IMG/VR virus record: IMGVR_UViG_3300047472_000237
Location: 18,788 to 82,787 of that record
Length of the DNA stretch: 64,000 bases
Reading direction: 5' to 3' (one strand)
Origin: a virus
Shown one piece after another: positions 41,044 through 48,029 of this stretch (its first letter is position 1; each line of letters opens with the position of its first letter). The position numbers and the translations under genes were made by a program. Below the pieces are notes generated by a model. The model saw nothing but the letters and a program-made list of their open reading frames with translations, did no database searches and was not told the DNA's origin.

Positions 41044-41072
41044 TTGCCTAACGAAGTGAAGTCGGAGAGACT
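41044..41072 (+). promoter_or_regulatory. Promoter TTGCCT-N17-GAGACT for sigma factor, leaderless
   Basis: The -35 box begins at a TTG that could be mistaken for the sigma gene start. The -10 box ends seven bases before the ATG at 41080. Since the gene encodes a sigma factor and its promoter matches the repeated phage motif, self-activation is possible. Confidence 0.7.
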
Positions 41073-41079
41073 TCAACGT

Positions 41080-41889
41080 ATGGCCGCTGAACCCCGCACC
41101 AAGTTGAAGTTCGTCGATGCTCCCGAGTTCAAGGTGCGGAAGCACCGCAAGGAGCTCGACGACATGGCCTTACCTGCCATCCCGCCGGCGTTGCACTACG
41201 AACCCGGCCAGGGACGTTCTTCCTCCGCTGTCACGTACGTCATGACGCGAGAGGAAGAGCGGGGCCGGTTCCTCCAGCTGAACTGGCTCAAGCGGCAGCA
41301 CAACACCGCCATCAAGGACGAGGAGAAGGCCGCCCACTTCGTCAAGCAGATCACGCACCTGGTCGAGTACCTGGTCCGCACGAATCTGCCGCTTGTCTAC
41401 AGCCAGGTCGCCCGCAACCTCGCTCGATACCAGAAGCTCGACTGGAACGAATCGGTCAGCGAGGCTCAGCTGTCGCTCATCCGCGCGGTCAACGGGTACA
41501 ACTGCCAGTTCGGCATCAAGTTCAGCACTTATGCTTGCCGCATCATCCTCAACGCGTTAAACTCCGCCAACCAGAAGGCGGCGAAGCGGCAGTCCCGAGT
41601 GCACGACGCCTTGGTTCCTGAACACTACGGCGAGTCCGAAGACATCGCTCAGGAAGTGAACCAAGACGTGGAGCTCATCGACGCGATGAACCACGTCCTG
41701 TCCGAGAACGCGGCCGACCTCTCCGACGTGGAGAAGACGGTCGTGCAACGTCGGTACGGCTTGGGCGACCAGGAAGCTCAGACGCTCGAGGAGATCGGCA
41801 ACGACATCGGCGTCAGCAAGGAACGCGTCCGCCAGATCCAGAACAAGGCGCTCGGGAAGCTCAAGAAAGCGATGACGGTGTACGCATGA
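41080..41889 (+). CDS. Phage RNA polymerase sigma factor (sigma-70 family)
   Basis: The 269-residue protein has sigma region 2 ('LVEYLVRTNLPLVYSQVARNL', 'EAQLSLIRAVNGYNCQFGIKFSTYACRIILNAL', about 90-165) and region 4 ('LSDVEKTVVQRRYGLG', 'TLEEIGNDIGVSKERVRQIQNKALGKLKKA', about 205-265), with little or no region 1.1. The lysine/arginine-rich region-4 helix would contact -35 DNA. It probably directs host RNA polymerase to the repeated phage promoters. ATG 41080 is preferred because it lies seven bases from the -10 box. Confidence 0.9.
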   Translation: MAAEPRTKLKFVDAPEFKVRKHRKELDDMALPAIPPALHYEPGQGRSSSAVTYVMTREEERGRFLQLNWLKRQHNTAIKDEEKAAHFVKQITHLVEYLVRTNLPLVYSQVARNLARYQKLDWNESVSEAQLSLIRAVNGYNCQFGIKFSTYACRIILNALNSANQKAAKRQSRVHDALVPEHYGESEDIAQEVNQDVELIDAMNHVLSENAADLSDVEKTVVQRRYGLGDQEAQTLEEIGNDIGVSKERVRQIQNKALGKLKKAMTVYA

Positions 41890-42185
41890 CCAAGCAGCAG
41901 GTTGAAGACGCGTTGGCGGCCAACGGCACGTGCGGCTTCGAGATCGTCGAACACGTCGATCTCGAGAAGAAGGCACAGATGAAGGCCACCCGCCCCGACC
42001 TGTGCTTGGAGCTCTTGACGCGAGACCGGATGATGAGGTTCATCTCCCACGCGCTCCCTGCCGAGGACATGACGTTCACCCTGAAGTGGTCCACCCTGCT
42101 CATCGACCGCAAGCGCCAGACGGTCACAGACGAGAGATATGCGATCGAGAAGGTCATTCGCCTTGCGGTCGACATCCGTCTGTAG
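41886..42185 (+). CDS. Hypothetical protein
   Basis: A 99-residue protein overlaps the sigma gene stop by four bases (ATGA), so it is probably co-translated with it. It is alpha/beta in pattern with 'RPDLCLELLTRDRMMRFISHALPAEDMTFTL' and no recognisable motif. A role linked to transcription, such as a sigma partner, is conceivable only from position. Confidence 0.5.
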   Translation: MTKQQVEDALAANGTCGFEIVEHVDLEKKAQMKATRPDLCLELLTRDRMMRFISHALPAEDMTFTLKWSTLLIDRKRQTVTDERYAIEKVIRLAVDIRL

Positions 42186-42191
42186 CACAAT
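42163..42191 (+). promoter_or_regulatory. Promoter TTGCGG-N17-CACAAT, leaderless
   Basis: The -35 box lies within the end of the preceding gene. The -10 box ends eight bases before the ATG at 42200, which lacks a ribosome-binding site. Confidence 0.6.
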
Positions 42192-42199
42192 CGGGCCAT

Positions 42200-42721
42200 A
42201 TGGTAAAGGCCAAACGCAACGAGCTCGGATACACCCTGTCCTACGGTGGCAAGTCGGCTGAGGCGGTACGCCGGCCCGACCTCTACTTCGACCTGGAGCT
42301 CGACGGGGTCAAGCACAAGGGGTATCTCAAAGGTCTGAAGGACATCTTCTTCGCCTGGGCAGAGGGCAACCCGGTTCAGGCCCAGGGCAAACCTGCGAAG
42401 GCTGGCGTCCGCGAAGTCGAGGAAGAGCCGGCCGGGCGCGGCGGTGGCGGGCGTCGTCCCGAACCGAAGGATCTGGACGCCACCGAGCTCGCTCAGTTCC
42501 GCATCCACGCAGCCGAAACGACACACGAGGCCGTGGCCGCGTACGTCGCCGCCTACAACCTCGAGACCGTCGCCGTCTCGATGGGCAAGAAACCACGACA
42601 TCAGTTCGAGCTCCCCCACACTCCGAAGATCGACCCGCCGCTGAAGGCGTGCTATGACCCGGTGCGAGACCAGTACACCTGGCCGAACCTGCACAACCCG
42701 GAGCCAAAGTCCGACGAATGA
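42200..42721 (+). CDS. Hypothetical protein
   Basis: The 173-residue protein has a beta-rich N-terminal half ('ELGYTLSYGGKSAEAVRRPDLYFDLELDGVKHKGYLKG'), a Gly/Arg/Glu-rich linker near 75-90 and a helical second half. I do not recognise the family. It lies among small, separately promoted genes typical of early phage regions. The start is set by the promoter spacing. Confidence 0.55.
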   Translation: MVKAKRNELGYTLSYGGKSAEAVRRPDLYFDLELDGVKHKGYLKGLKDIFFAWAEGNPVQAQGKPAKAGVREVEEEPAGRGGGGRRPEPKDLDATELAQFRIHAAETTHEAVAAYVAAYNLETVAVSMGKKPRHQFELPHTPKIDPPLKACYDPVRDQYTWPNLHNPEPKSDE

Positions 42722-42723
42722 GC

Positions 42724-42752
42724 TTGCCTTCGCTTCACCCCGCTGGGACAAT
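42724..42752 (+). promoter_or_regulatory. Promoter TTGCCT-N17-GACAAT
   Basis: The -35 box starts right after the preceding stop codon. Unlike many promoters here it leaves a leader of about 22 nt with a GAAGGG ribosome-binding site before the ATG at 42782. Confidence 0.7.
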
Positions 42753-42781
42753 GACTCGCGTACCTCAACCGAAGGGCCGCG

Positions 42782-43234
42782 ATGACGATACGACTCGAGA
42801 ATCCAGCTGACGAGATCCGCAAGGTGCTGAACGACCGCGACCGTCGTGGTCTCGACGAGTACCTGGTTCAGCTGCGTCCGTACATCGAGCTCAACAACCC
42901 GAACACGTCGGACATCGCCCTGATGTGCATCAAGGCCCTCAAGGTGCAGGTGTCGTGCTCCCAGATCACGAACCGCGTCGGCCCCAAGGGCAAGCTGTAC
43001 GTCCACATCTGGCCGGGTACGGCGACGGCGCTCAAGGGCCGCGCGGCTGACCGGCTCCTGTCGAACCAGCTGCTCGAGCTCATGGCCGGTCTGTATCACC
43101 ACGTCGAGCTCATGACGCAGCGGATGCAGCTGGCCGGCCTGACCGTTCCCACCCTGACCGGGTCGGCGGCGATGAAGAACATTGTCGCTCAGTTCCAGAA
43201 CGTGGAAGTCGACGACGCCGAAGACGCTGACTGA
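42782..43234 (+). CDS. Hypothetical protein
   Basis: The 150-residue product is mostly helical with a short beta segment ('GKLYVHIWPG'), and an acidic C-terminus 'VEVDDAEDAD'. No family is recognised. It is one of a run of single-gene units between the sigma factor and the spanin candidate. Confidence 0.5.
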   Translation: MTIRLENPADEIRKVLNDRDRRGLDEYLVQLRPYIELNNPNTSDIALMCIKALKVQVSCSQITNRVGPKGKLYVHIWPGTATALKGRAADRLLSNQLLELMAGLYHHVELMTQRMQLAGLTVPTLTGSAAMKNIVAQFQNVEVDDAEDAD

Positions 43235-43240
43235 TTCGTG

Positions 43241-43269
43241 TTGGCCTCCGTTGAACGAGACTGTAGAAT
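43241..43269 (+). promoter_or_regulatory. Promoter TTGGCC-N17-TAGAAT
   Basis: The promoter starts six bases after the preceding stop codon. It leaves a leader of about 26 nt containing a GGAGG ribosome-binding site before the ATG at 43303. Confidence 0.7.
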
Positions 43270-43302
43270 TGCCGTCTCAGTTCAACCCCATTTGGAGGCC
43301 GT

Positions 43303-44040
43303 ATGCGTATCGCCCGATCGTTCCTTTGCTCCTTCCTCGTGCTCACGCTCGTGGGCCTTCTCACTTTGCCGTCCGGTGGCTGTAAGGGCCACATCGAGAA
43401 CGCGAAGTCCATCAACGCCCAGGTCAAGCTCAAGACCGCCGAGATCGGGAAGGCTGCGGCCGTGGCGACCGCCCACGTTGTCGCCGCAGACGTAGCGGTC
43501 AAGCGGGCCGACGTAGCCGTCCGCGCGGCGGCCACGCAGCCCTCCAACCCGCCGGAGACCGTACGCCTCCTGAGCGAGGCGACGGACGACCACAAGGTGG
43601 CCCTGGCGGAGCTACCGAAGGCCGTCGTCGAGCTCAAGAAGGTCGCCCCGGCGACCCAGGCGGTGGCCGTCCTCTCCGACAAGGCAGAGGCCGTAACGGT
43701 CAAGGCCGTCGAGCAGCGTGACGCCGAGCGCGACCATTGGGTCGGATACAAGACGCGACAAGCGTTGCTGAAGGGGGTGATCGGCTTCGGCGGCATTGCA
43801 CTCGTCCTGGGCGTGATCACGTTTATCGTCAAGACGAACGGGGCCACGCCCATCCTTATGGCCCTCCGGCAGGTCGGCGGAATTATTGTTCAATTGGCCT
43901 TGCGTTTCCTTCGCTGGTTGGGCAGAATCACCTTCACGTTGGTGACGTTGGGAGCGAATAAGCTGGCCGACATTACCAACGAGAAGTACGAACAGCATGA
44001 ACAGGCGAAGGCGGCCGACGCCACGCAGAGCTCCGCGTGA
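43303..44040 (+). CDS. Lipoprotein-transmembrane protein, candidate unimolecular spanin
   Basis: The 245-residue product starts with an export signal ('FLCSFLVLTLVGLLTLPSGGC'), whose Cys could be lipid-modified, although the -3 to -1 residues SGG are not an ideal lipobox. A long Ala/Val/Lys/Glu coiled-coil region follows (about 30-145), then membrane segments 'GVIGFGGIALVLGVITFIV' (about 163-181) and a second hydrophobic stretch. A lipid anchor at one end and a membrane segment near the other is the plan of u-spanins, which fuse inner and outer membranes at lysis. A lipid-anchored tail or exclusion protein is an alternative. Confidence 0.5.
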   Translation: MRIARSFLCSFLVLTLVGLLTLPSGGCKGHIENAKSINAQVKLKTAEIGKAAAVATAHVVAADVAVKRADVAVRAAATQPSNPPETVRLLSEATDDHKVALAELPKAVVELKKVAPATQAVAVLSDKAEAVTVKAVEQRDAERDHWVGYKTRQALLKGVIGFGGIALVLGVITFIVKTNGATPILMALRQVGGIIVQLALRFLRWLGRITFTLVTLGANKLADITNEKYEQHEQAKAADATQSSA

Positions 44041-44058
44041 AGTGAGCTCCACTCAAGC

Positions 44059-44094
44059 CGACGTCAGGCGGAGTGCCCACTCCGCCTGACGTCG
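44059..44094 (+). terminator. Strong intrinsic terminator
   Basis: A 16-bp perfect stem (CGACGTCAGGCGGAGT and complement) with a 4-nt loop is followed by TTTT. It is among the strongest terminators in the window and isolates the spanin candidate from the methyltransferase unit. Confidence 0.92.
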
Positions 44095-44110
44095 TTTTGG
44101 AGTCAGCTCA

Positions 44111-44848
44111 ATGGCCGTGAAGATCTCAATCATCAACCACTCCCACAAGGGATACGCGGACACCATCCCCGGCGTCCCATCCCTCGTCGACCTCGCCTTC
44201 GCTGATCCCCCGTACAACTTCGGCGTCAAGTACGCCGACGATCCGACCAAGGATCGCATGACGCCCGCCGCCTACGAAGACTTCTGTAGCGGCATCATCT
44301 ACACGATGTCGCAGAACCTGAAGCCGGGCGGCACCGCCTGGTGGCTGTGCCCGTCGGCGCACATGGACTTCATCCCGGCGCTGATGACCAAGCACGTCGG
44401 CCCGCTCATCTATCGGATCATCAAGACCGAGACGTTCGCCCAGTACCAGCAGGCGAACTTGACCGACGACTACCGGATGTTGTTCGTGGCCCAGAAGCCT
44501 GGCGGCCCGCTGACCCTGAACCCGGACGCGATCCGCATCCCGTCCAAGCGGCAGGAGCTCTACAAGGACAAGCGTGCTGACCCGCGCGGTCGCGTCCCCG
44601 GCCAGACTTGGGAGATCCGCCGCCTCCAGGGCACCAGCACCGACCACGTCGACTGGCACAAGGCTCAGCTTCCGCCCGAACTACTCTCACGCATCGCCCT
44701 CGGTTGGACAAACCCCGGCGACACAATCCTCGATATGTTTGCAGGCTCCGGCAACTTCGCACTCGTGTGCAAGGCCCTCGGCCGCAACTTCTACGGCGTC
44801 GATCAATCCCCCACGTACGTCGGCAAGATGAAGGAACGGATAGCGTAA
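44111..44848 (+). CDS. DNA adenine/cytosine-N4 methyltransferase
   Basis: The 245-residue enzyme has the catalytic motif Asp32-Pro-Pro-Tyr35 in the N-terminal part and the AdoMet-binding motif 'DMFAGSGNFALVCKALGRNFYGVD' in the C-terminal part. This motif order is that of the beta class of N6-adenine or N4-cytosine DNA methyltransferases. No restriction partner is seen, so it is probably an orphan methylase that protects or marks phage DNA, adding to the thymidine modification. It overlaps the next gene by one base. Confidence 0.88.
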   Translation: MAVKISIINHSHKGYADTIPGVPSLVDLAFADPPYNFGVKYADDPTKDRMTPAAYEDFCSGIIYTMSQNLKPGGTAWWLCPSAHMDFIPALMTKHVGPLIYRIIKTETFAQYQQANLTDDYRMLFVAQKPGGPLTLNPDAIRIPSKRQELYKDKRADPRGRVPGQTWEIRRLQGTSTDHVDWHKAQLPPELLSRIALGWTNPGDTILDMFAGSGNFALVCKALGRNFYGVDQSPTYVGKMKERIA

Positions 44849-45432
44849 TGTCGAACACCATCAAACTGAACACGTCGCATCGTGATGCCATCCAGCGGAA
44901 GCTCATCGAGAACAAGTTCAGCCCGCGCGAGAAGCAGCTGGTCCTGGACAACGAGAAGCTGGCCCTGGACGTCTACCACGCCACCTTCTCGCCCTCAGAG
45001 CGGAAGAAGATGGACGAGCTCCCGGTCGGCTGGCTCCGCCGCGTGCACACCATCCGTGCCCGCCTGGGCGGCGTCGACTTCGGCTACAAGCTGGCCGGCA
45101 AGAAGAGCGTACCGATGCCAGCTGAGAAGTGCGACACGTACAACGAGCAGAGCACCTTCCTGCTCGCCGTCAGCGACGGCCCACTTGCGGTCGAGGCCCG
45201 CCGGCTCGAGCGGGAGACGGAAGCGATCAAGACCGAGAAGGAGAAGCTGCGGAGCGAGATCCGCTCCGTGCTCTTCAACGCGACGACCGCCAACCGCCTG
45301 ATCACCCTCTGGCCGGAGATCAAGCCGGTGGTCGACGCAGTGCTGTCGGTGTACGTCGTGCAGCAGAACCTCCCGGCACCGCGCGTCGAAGACCTCAACA
45401 AGGCCCTGGGCCTGAAATCTGTCGCAGCCTGA
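44848..45432 (+). CDS. Hypothetical helical protein, possible Nmad5-like
   Basis: The 194-residue protein starts 'IKLNTSHRDAIQRKLIENKFSPREKQL' and is helical throughout, with a coiled coil at about 118-140 ('ARRLERETEAIKTEKEKLRSE') followed by 'VLFNATTANRLITLWPEIKPVV'. The pattern recalls the nucleotide-modification-associated domain 5 family of phages, though I hold this loosely. It overlaps the methyltransferase gene (TAATG) and is probably co-translated with it. Confidence 0.5.
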   Translation: MSNTIKLNTSHRDAIQRKLIENKFSPREKQLVLDNEKLALDVYHATFSPSERKKMDELPVGWLRRVHTIRARLGGVDFGYKLAGKKSVPMPAEKCDTYNEQSTFLLAVSDGPLAVEARRLERETEAIKTEKEKLRSEIRSVLFNATTANRLITLWPEIKPVVDAVLSVYVVQQNLPAPRVEDLNKALGLKSVAA

Positions 45433-45447
45433 GCCGCCCTGCGGCAG

Positions 45448-45453
45448 TAGAGT
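45448..45453 (+). promoter_or_regulatory. TAGAGT -10 box, leaderless start
   Basis: TAGAGT ends six bases before the ATG at 45460; the same hexamer precedes the gene at 62817. No clear -35 box is present, and a short GC-rich hairpin lies just upstream. Confidence 0.45.
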
Positions 45454-45459
45454 TCACCC

Positions 45460-45678
45460 ATGAAGACACCACCCAAGCCTGTTGACCACAAGGCGACGCT
45501 CGCCCTGGTCAAGCAGATTGACAACGACGGCACGCGGCTGACCAAGGGCCAGATCGACTTCATCGCCGGCATCATCGACGGCAAGCAGAAGGAGTTCTCG
45601 CCCAAGGAGGCCGCCCGCGTCCGGCGCATCTACGAACGAAAGGTAGTCAACGGGAAACCGGATGACTATGACGTCTGA
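45460..45678 (+). CDS. Small hypothetical protein
   Basis: A 72-residue basic protein with helices 'ATLALVKQIDNDG' and 'GQIDFIAGIIDGKQKEFSPKEAARVRRIYERKV'. It overlaps the next start by one base (TGATG). The C-terminal helix-rich part resembles zinc-less small phage proteins that accompany DUF4031 genes, but no function can be given. Confidence 0.5.
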   Translation: MKTPPKPVDHKATLALVKQIDNDGTRLTKGQIDFIAGIIDGKQKEFSPKEAARVRRIYERKVVNGKPDDYDV

Positions 45679-45989
45679 TGGTCTACGTCGACACCATCCA
45701 GAACTATGGTGGCAGCGCCTCCTTCAAGTGGAAGGACAGCTGCCACATGTACGCCGACACCCTGGACGAGCTCCACGCCTTCGCCAAGAAGATTGGCCTC
45801 AAGCGTGCCTGGTTCCAGGACAAGCGGCTACCCCACTATGACTTGAACAAGGGCCGACACGCCGCCGCGATCAAAGCTGGAGCGATTCAGCACGACCTCC
45901 GACAGGCGTACGACTTCTGGACAGTCAAGGGGTGGACAAGGCGGAGCCAACCACAACCTGATTCTCAACCGGAAACACTGTTCCCATGA
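45678..45989 (+). CDS. DUF4031-family protein
   Basis: The 103-residue protein has the DUF4031 pattern: N-terminal 'MVYVDTIQNYG', 'CHMYADTLDELHAFAKKIGLKRAWFQDK' and 'HYDLNKGRHAAAIKAGA'. Members are common in phages and bacteria; the function is unknown, and the conserved Asp, His and Tyr residues suggest a nucleotide-related enzyme. It overlaps both neighbours by one to four bases, so the group 45460-47005 is one operon. Confidence 0.75.
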   Translation: MVYVDTIQNYGGSASFKWKDSCHMYADTLDELHAFAKKIGLKRAWFQDKRLPHYDLNKGRHAAAIKAGAIQHDLRQAYDFWTVKGWTRRSQPQPDSQPETLFP

Positions 45990-47005
45990 AGCACAAGAAG
46001 ACCCTGTTCATCGCGAAGAAACGTCACACCAGCGACGGCTACACGGGGGCCAGCTACGGCCTGATCAATTCCGCCCGCTTCGTGGCGGAGACCCTCGACC
46101 GCATCGGCATACGCTCGCCGGTTTGGGAAGTGGACGACGCGAACAGCATCGACCGCGCCGTGACCAAGCACGACCCGAAGTGGGTGTTCATCGAGGCCCT
46201 CTGGGCAACGCCCGAGAAGCTGCTCGAGATCATGTCCCTGCCCAGGCACAGCGAACGCACGTTCGTCGTCCGCGTGCACAGCAAGCTGCCGTTCCTCGCC
46301 AACGAGGGGATGGCCTTCGACTGGCTGTCGCGGTACAAGAGCACCAACCCCCGGCTGATCATCGCCCCGAACTCGCCGGAGTTCACCCGCGACCTGCTCG
46401 ACCTCGACTACAACGCGGTCTACCTGCCGAACATCTACGTGCCAGGCGACGCCACCGGCGCTGGCTGCACGATGAACGACGGCACCGCCATCGAGATCGG
46501 TTGCTTCGGAGCTCTGCGGCCGATGAAGAACCACCTGCTCCAGGCGGTGGCCGCAATGCGGTTCGGCGACCACGTCGACCAGAAGGTGCGGTTCCACATC
46601 AACGCGACTCGTCAGGAGCAGCAGGGAGACAACGTCCTGAAGAACCTCCGGGGCCTGTTCGCCGGCTCGAGGCACGAGCTCATCGAGCAGCCGTGGATGG
46701 ACCACCCGACGTTCCTCCGCCTCGTCCGCTCGATGGACCTGGCCCTCCAGGTGTCGCTGAGCGAGTCGTTCAACATCGTGGCGGCCGACTGCGTGGCGTG
46801 CGGCGTGCCCATCGTCGTCAGCCCTGACATCAGCTGGCTCCCGTCCAACTGCAAGGCGTCGCCGAACTCGACCGAGGAGATCGTCTACCGCCTGCGGAAG
46901 ATGTGGAGCTACAACCGCGTCGACATCGCTCACAAGCAGCACGACTATCTCCGCGCGTACAACATCAACGCCCTCCGAGAGTGGCGGAGTTTTCTTCGTG
47001 TTTGA
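45986..47005 (+). CDS. Glycosyltransferase (GT-B fold, GT4-like)
   Basis: The 339-residue protein has the GT-B donor-site pattern 'IEIGCFGALRPMKNHLLQAVAAM' (about 170-192) and 'VSLSESFNIVAADCVACGVPIVVSPDISWL' (about 257-285), as in family 4 glycosyltransferases. The N-terminal half begins 'KKTLFIAKKRHTSDGYTGASYGLINSA'. It could glycosylate virion proteins, host surface polymer or modified DNA bases; the operon gives no decisive clue. The start overlaps the DUF4031 stop (ATGA). Confidence 0.75.
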   Translation: MKHKKTLFIAKKRHTSDGYTGASYGLINSARFVAETLDRIGIRSPVWEVDDANSIDRAVTKHDPKWVFIEALWATPEKLLEIMSLPRHSERTFVVRVHSKLPFLANEGMAFDWLSRYKSTNPRLIIAPNSPEFTRDLLDLDYNAVYLPNIYVPGDATGAGCTMNDGTAIEIGCFGALRPMKNHLLQAVAAMRFGDHVDQKVRFHINATRQEQQGDNVLKNLRGLFAGSRHELIEQPWMDHPTFLRLVRSMDLALQVSLSESFNIVAADCVACGVPIVVSPDISWLPSNCKASPNSTEEIVYRLRKMWSYNRVDIAHKQHDYLRAYNINALREWRSFLRV

Positions 47006-47007
47006 TG

Positions 47008-47036
47008 TTGCTTCTGCTTCACCGACGAAGTAAACT
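47008..47036 (+). promoter_or_regulatory. Promoter TTGCTT-N17-TAAACT, leaderless
   Basis: The -10 box ends seven bases before the ATG at 47044, with no ribosome-binding site between. Its hexamers match those at 26007 and 36478 closely. Confidence 0.75.
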
Positions 47037-47043
47037 GCCCACC

Positions 47044-47463
47044 ATGCAAGAGTACGTGAATGGCGTCGTCATTGACAAGGCTGGCCGGACGCTCCTCATC
47101 AGGAAGAACCGGCCGGCCTGGCAGAAGGGCAAGCTGAACGGCGTGGGCGGCCACGTCGAGGCCGGCGAGCTCCCGATCGACGCCATGGTCCGCGAGTTCC
47201 GCGAGGAGACCGGCCTGTCGCTCAGCGAGGACTGGACTCACCGCATCACTCTGCAAGGCCCCAACTTCAAGGTCCACTTCTTCATCTGCTATGACTCCTT
47301 CAAGGGGTGGCAGCAGACGACGGACGAGGAGCTCGTTGAGGTCGACATCCTGGATCTTCCTCTGGACATTATTCCGAACATGCGGTGGGTGATCCCATTG
47401 CTGATGGACAAGCACGTCGCGGCCCCGCTTATCCTGAACGACGTAACCGCGAACAAGGACTGA
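47044..47463 (+). CDS. Nudix hydrolase
   Basis: The 139-residue enzyme carries a complete Nudix box from Gly36 to Leu58 (Gly36, Glu42, Arg50-Glu51, Glu54-Glu55), which binds magnesium and hydrolyses nucleoside diphosphate compounds. It is MutT-like in length. In this phage it may cleave unwanted nucleotides, such as dTTP or oxidised dNTPs, to favour modified precursors. It is followed after six bases by a MazG-like gene, another nucleotide pyrophosphohydrolase. Confidence 0.87.
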   Translation: MQEYVNGVVIDKAGRTLLIRKNRPAWQKGKLNGVGGHVEAGELPIDAMVREFREETGLSLSEDWTHRITLQGPNFKVHFFICYDSFKGWQQTTDEELVEVDILDLPLDIIPNMRWVIPLLMDKHVAAPLILNDVTANKD

Positions 47464-47469
47464 ACGACA

Positions 47470-47949
47470 ATGTCGAACCAATTCGACCCGCACGCAGACG
47501 TTATCGCGATGCACCGCAAGTACGGCCTGGGCATCACGGCCCGCCCGCTCGCCCCGTCGGCCGAGTGCATCAAGCACCGCATCGACATGATCAACGAAGA
47601 GACGGACGAGCTCATCGAGGCAATCGAGTCCGGCGACCTCGTCAAGATCGCGCGGGAAGCCGTCGATGTCATCGCCGTCGTCCTGGGCACCATCATCGTC
47701 TACGGCCTGCCGTACCGAAACATCTGGCGTGCCGTCCACACCGCGAACATGAGGAAGGCTGTGGCCCAGGGCAACACCAAGGCGGCGAAGCCGATCAAGC
47801 CGCCTGGGTGGAAGTCACCCGACCAAGACATCAAGGTCGCCATCTACGGGAAGGGCCGCGTCGACCTGTTCGACGCTCAGGCCAAGGTCATCGCACAGGA
47901 GGGCGGGGAAGGCGAGACCGGCGGCGCGGCCAAGACAGGCGCAGAATGA
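47470..47949 (+). CDS. MazG-like nucleotide pyrophosphohydrolase
   Basis: The 159-residue protein has the helical MazG / PRA-PH pattern: 'CIKHRIDMINEETDELIEAIESGDLVKIAREAVDVIAVVLGTIIVYGLPYRNIWRAVHTANMRKA', with Glu-Glu-x-x-Glu and a downstream Glu/Asp (EAVD) for metal binding. A flexible Gly/Glu-rich tail follows. It would hydrolyse (d)NTPs to monophosphates. With the Nudix enzyme it could reshape the nucleotide pool. Confidence 0.78.
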   Translation: MSNQFDPHADVIAMHRKYGLGITARPLAPSAECIKHRIDMINEETDELIEAIESGDLVKIAREAVDVIAVVLGTIIVYGLPYRNIWRAVHTANMRKAVAQGNTKAAKPIKPPGWKSPDQDIKVAIYGKGRVDLFDAQAKVIAQEGGEGETGGAAKTGAE

Positions 47950-47977
47950 AATACTAGCGGGTCAGGTGAAGACCGGC

Positions 47978-47983
47978 TATAAT
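47978..47983 (+). promoter_or_regulatory. TATAAT -10 box at the head of the tail-fibre operon
   Basis: A consensus -10 box ends three bases before a 12-bp hairpin. No good -35 box lies at 17 bp (TAGCGG). Initiation would fall within the hairpin's 5' arm. Confidence 0.5.
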
Positions 47984-47985
47984 TC

Positions 47986-48013
47986 TGCCGCCCGCTCCGA
48001 TGAGCGGGCGGCA
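47986..48013 (+). terminator. Hairpin overlapping the fibre operon start
   Basis: A perfect 12-bp stem (TGCCGCCCGCTC and complement) with a 4-nt loop lies directly after TATAAT and before the ATG at 48030. It may terminate upstream transcripts or form a stabilising 5' structure on the fibre mRNA. Confidence 0.6.
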
Positions 48014-48029
48014 CTCTCATGAGGCGTTG

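Noticed and set aside
47986-48013. A start at the ATG inside the hairpin (48000) for the collagen-like fibre
   Set aside because: The ATG at 48030 has a GAGG site at good distance and begins the protein with a sensible N-terminus; the earlier codons add a short sequence read through the hairpin.
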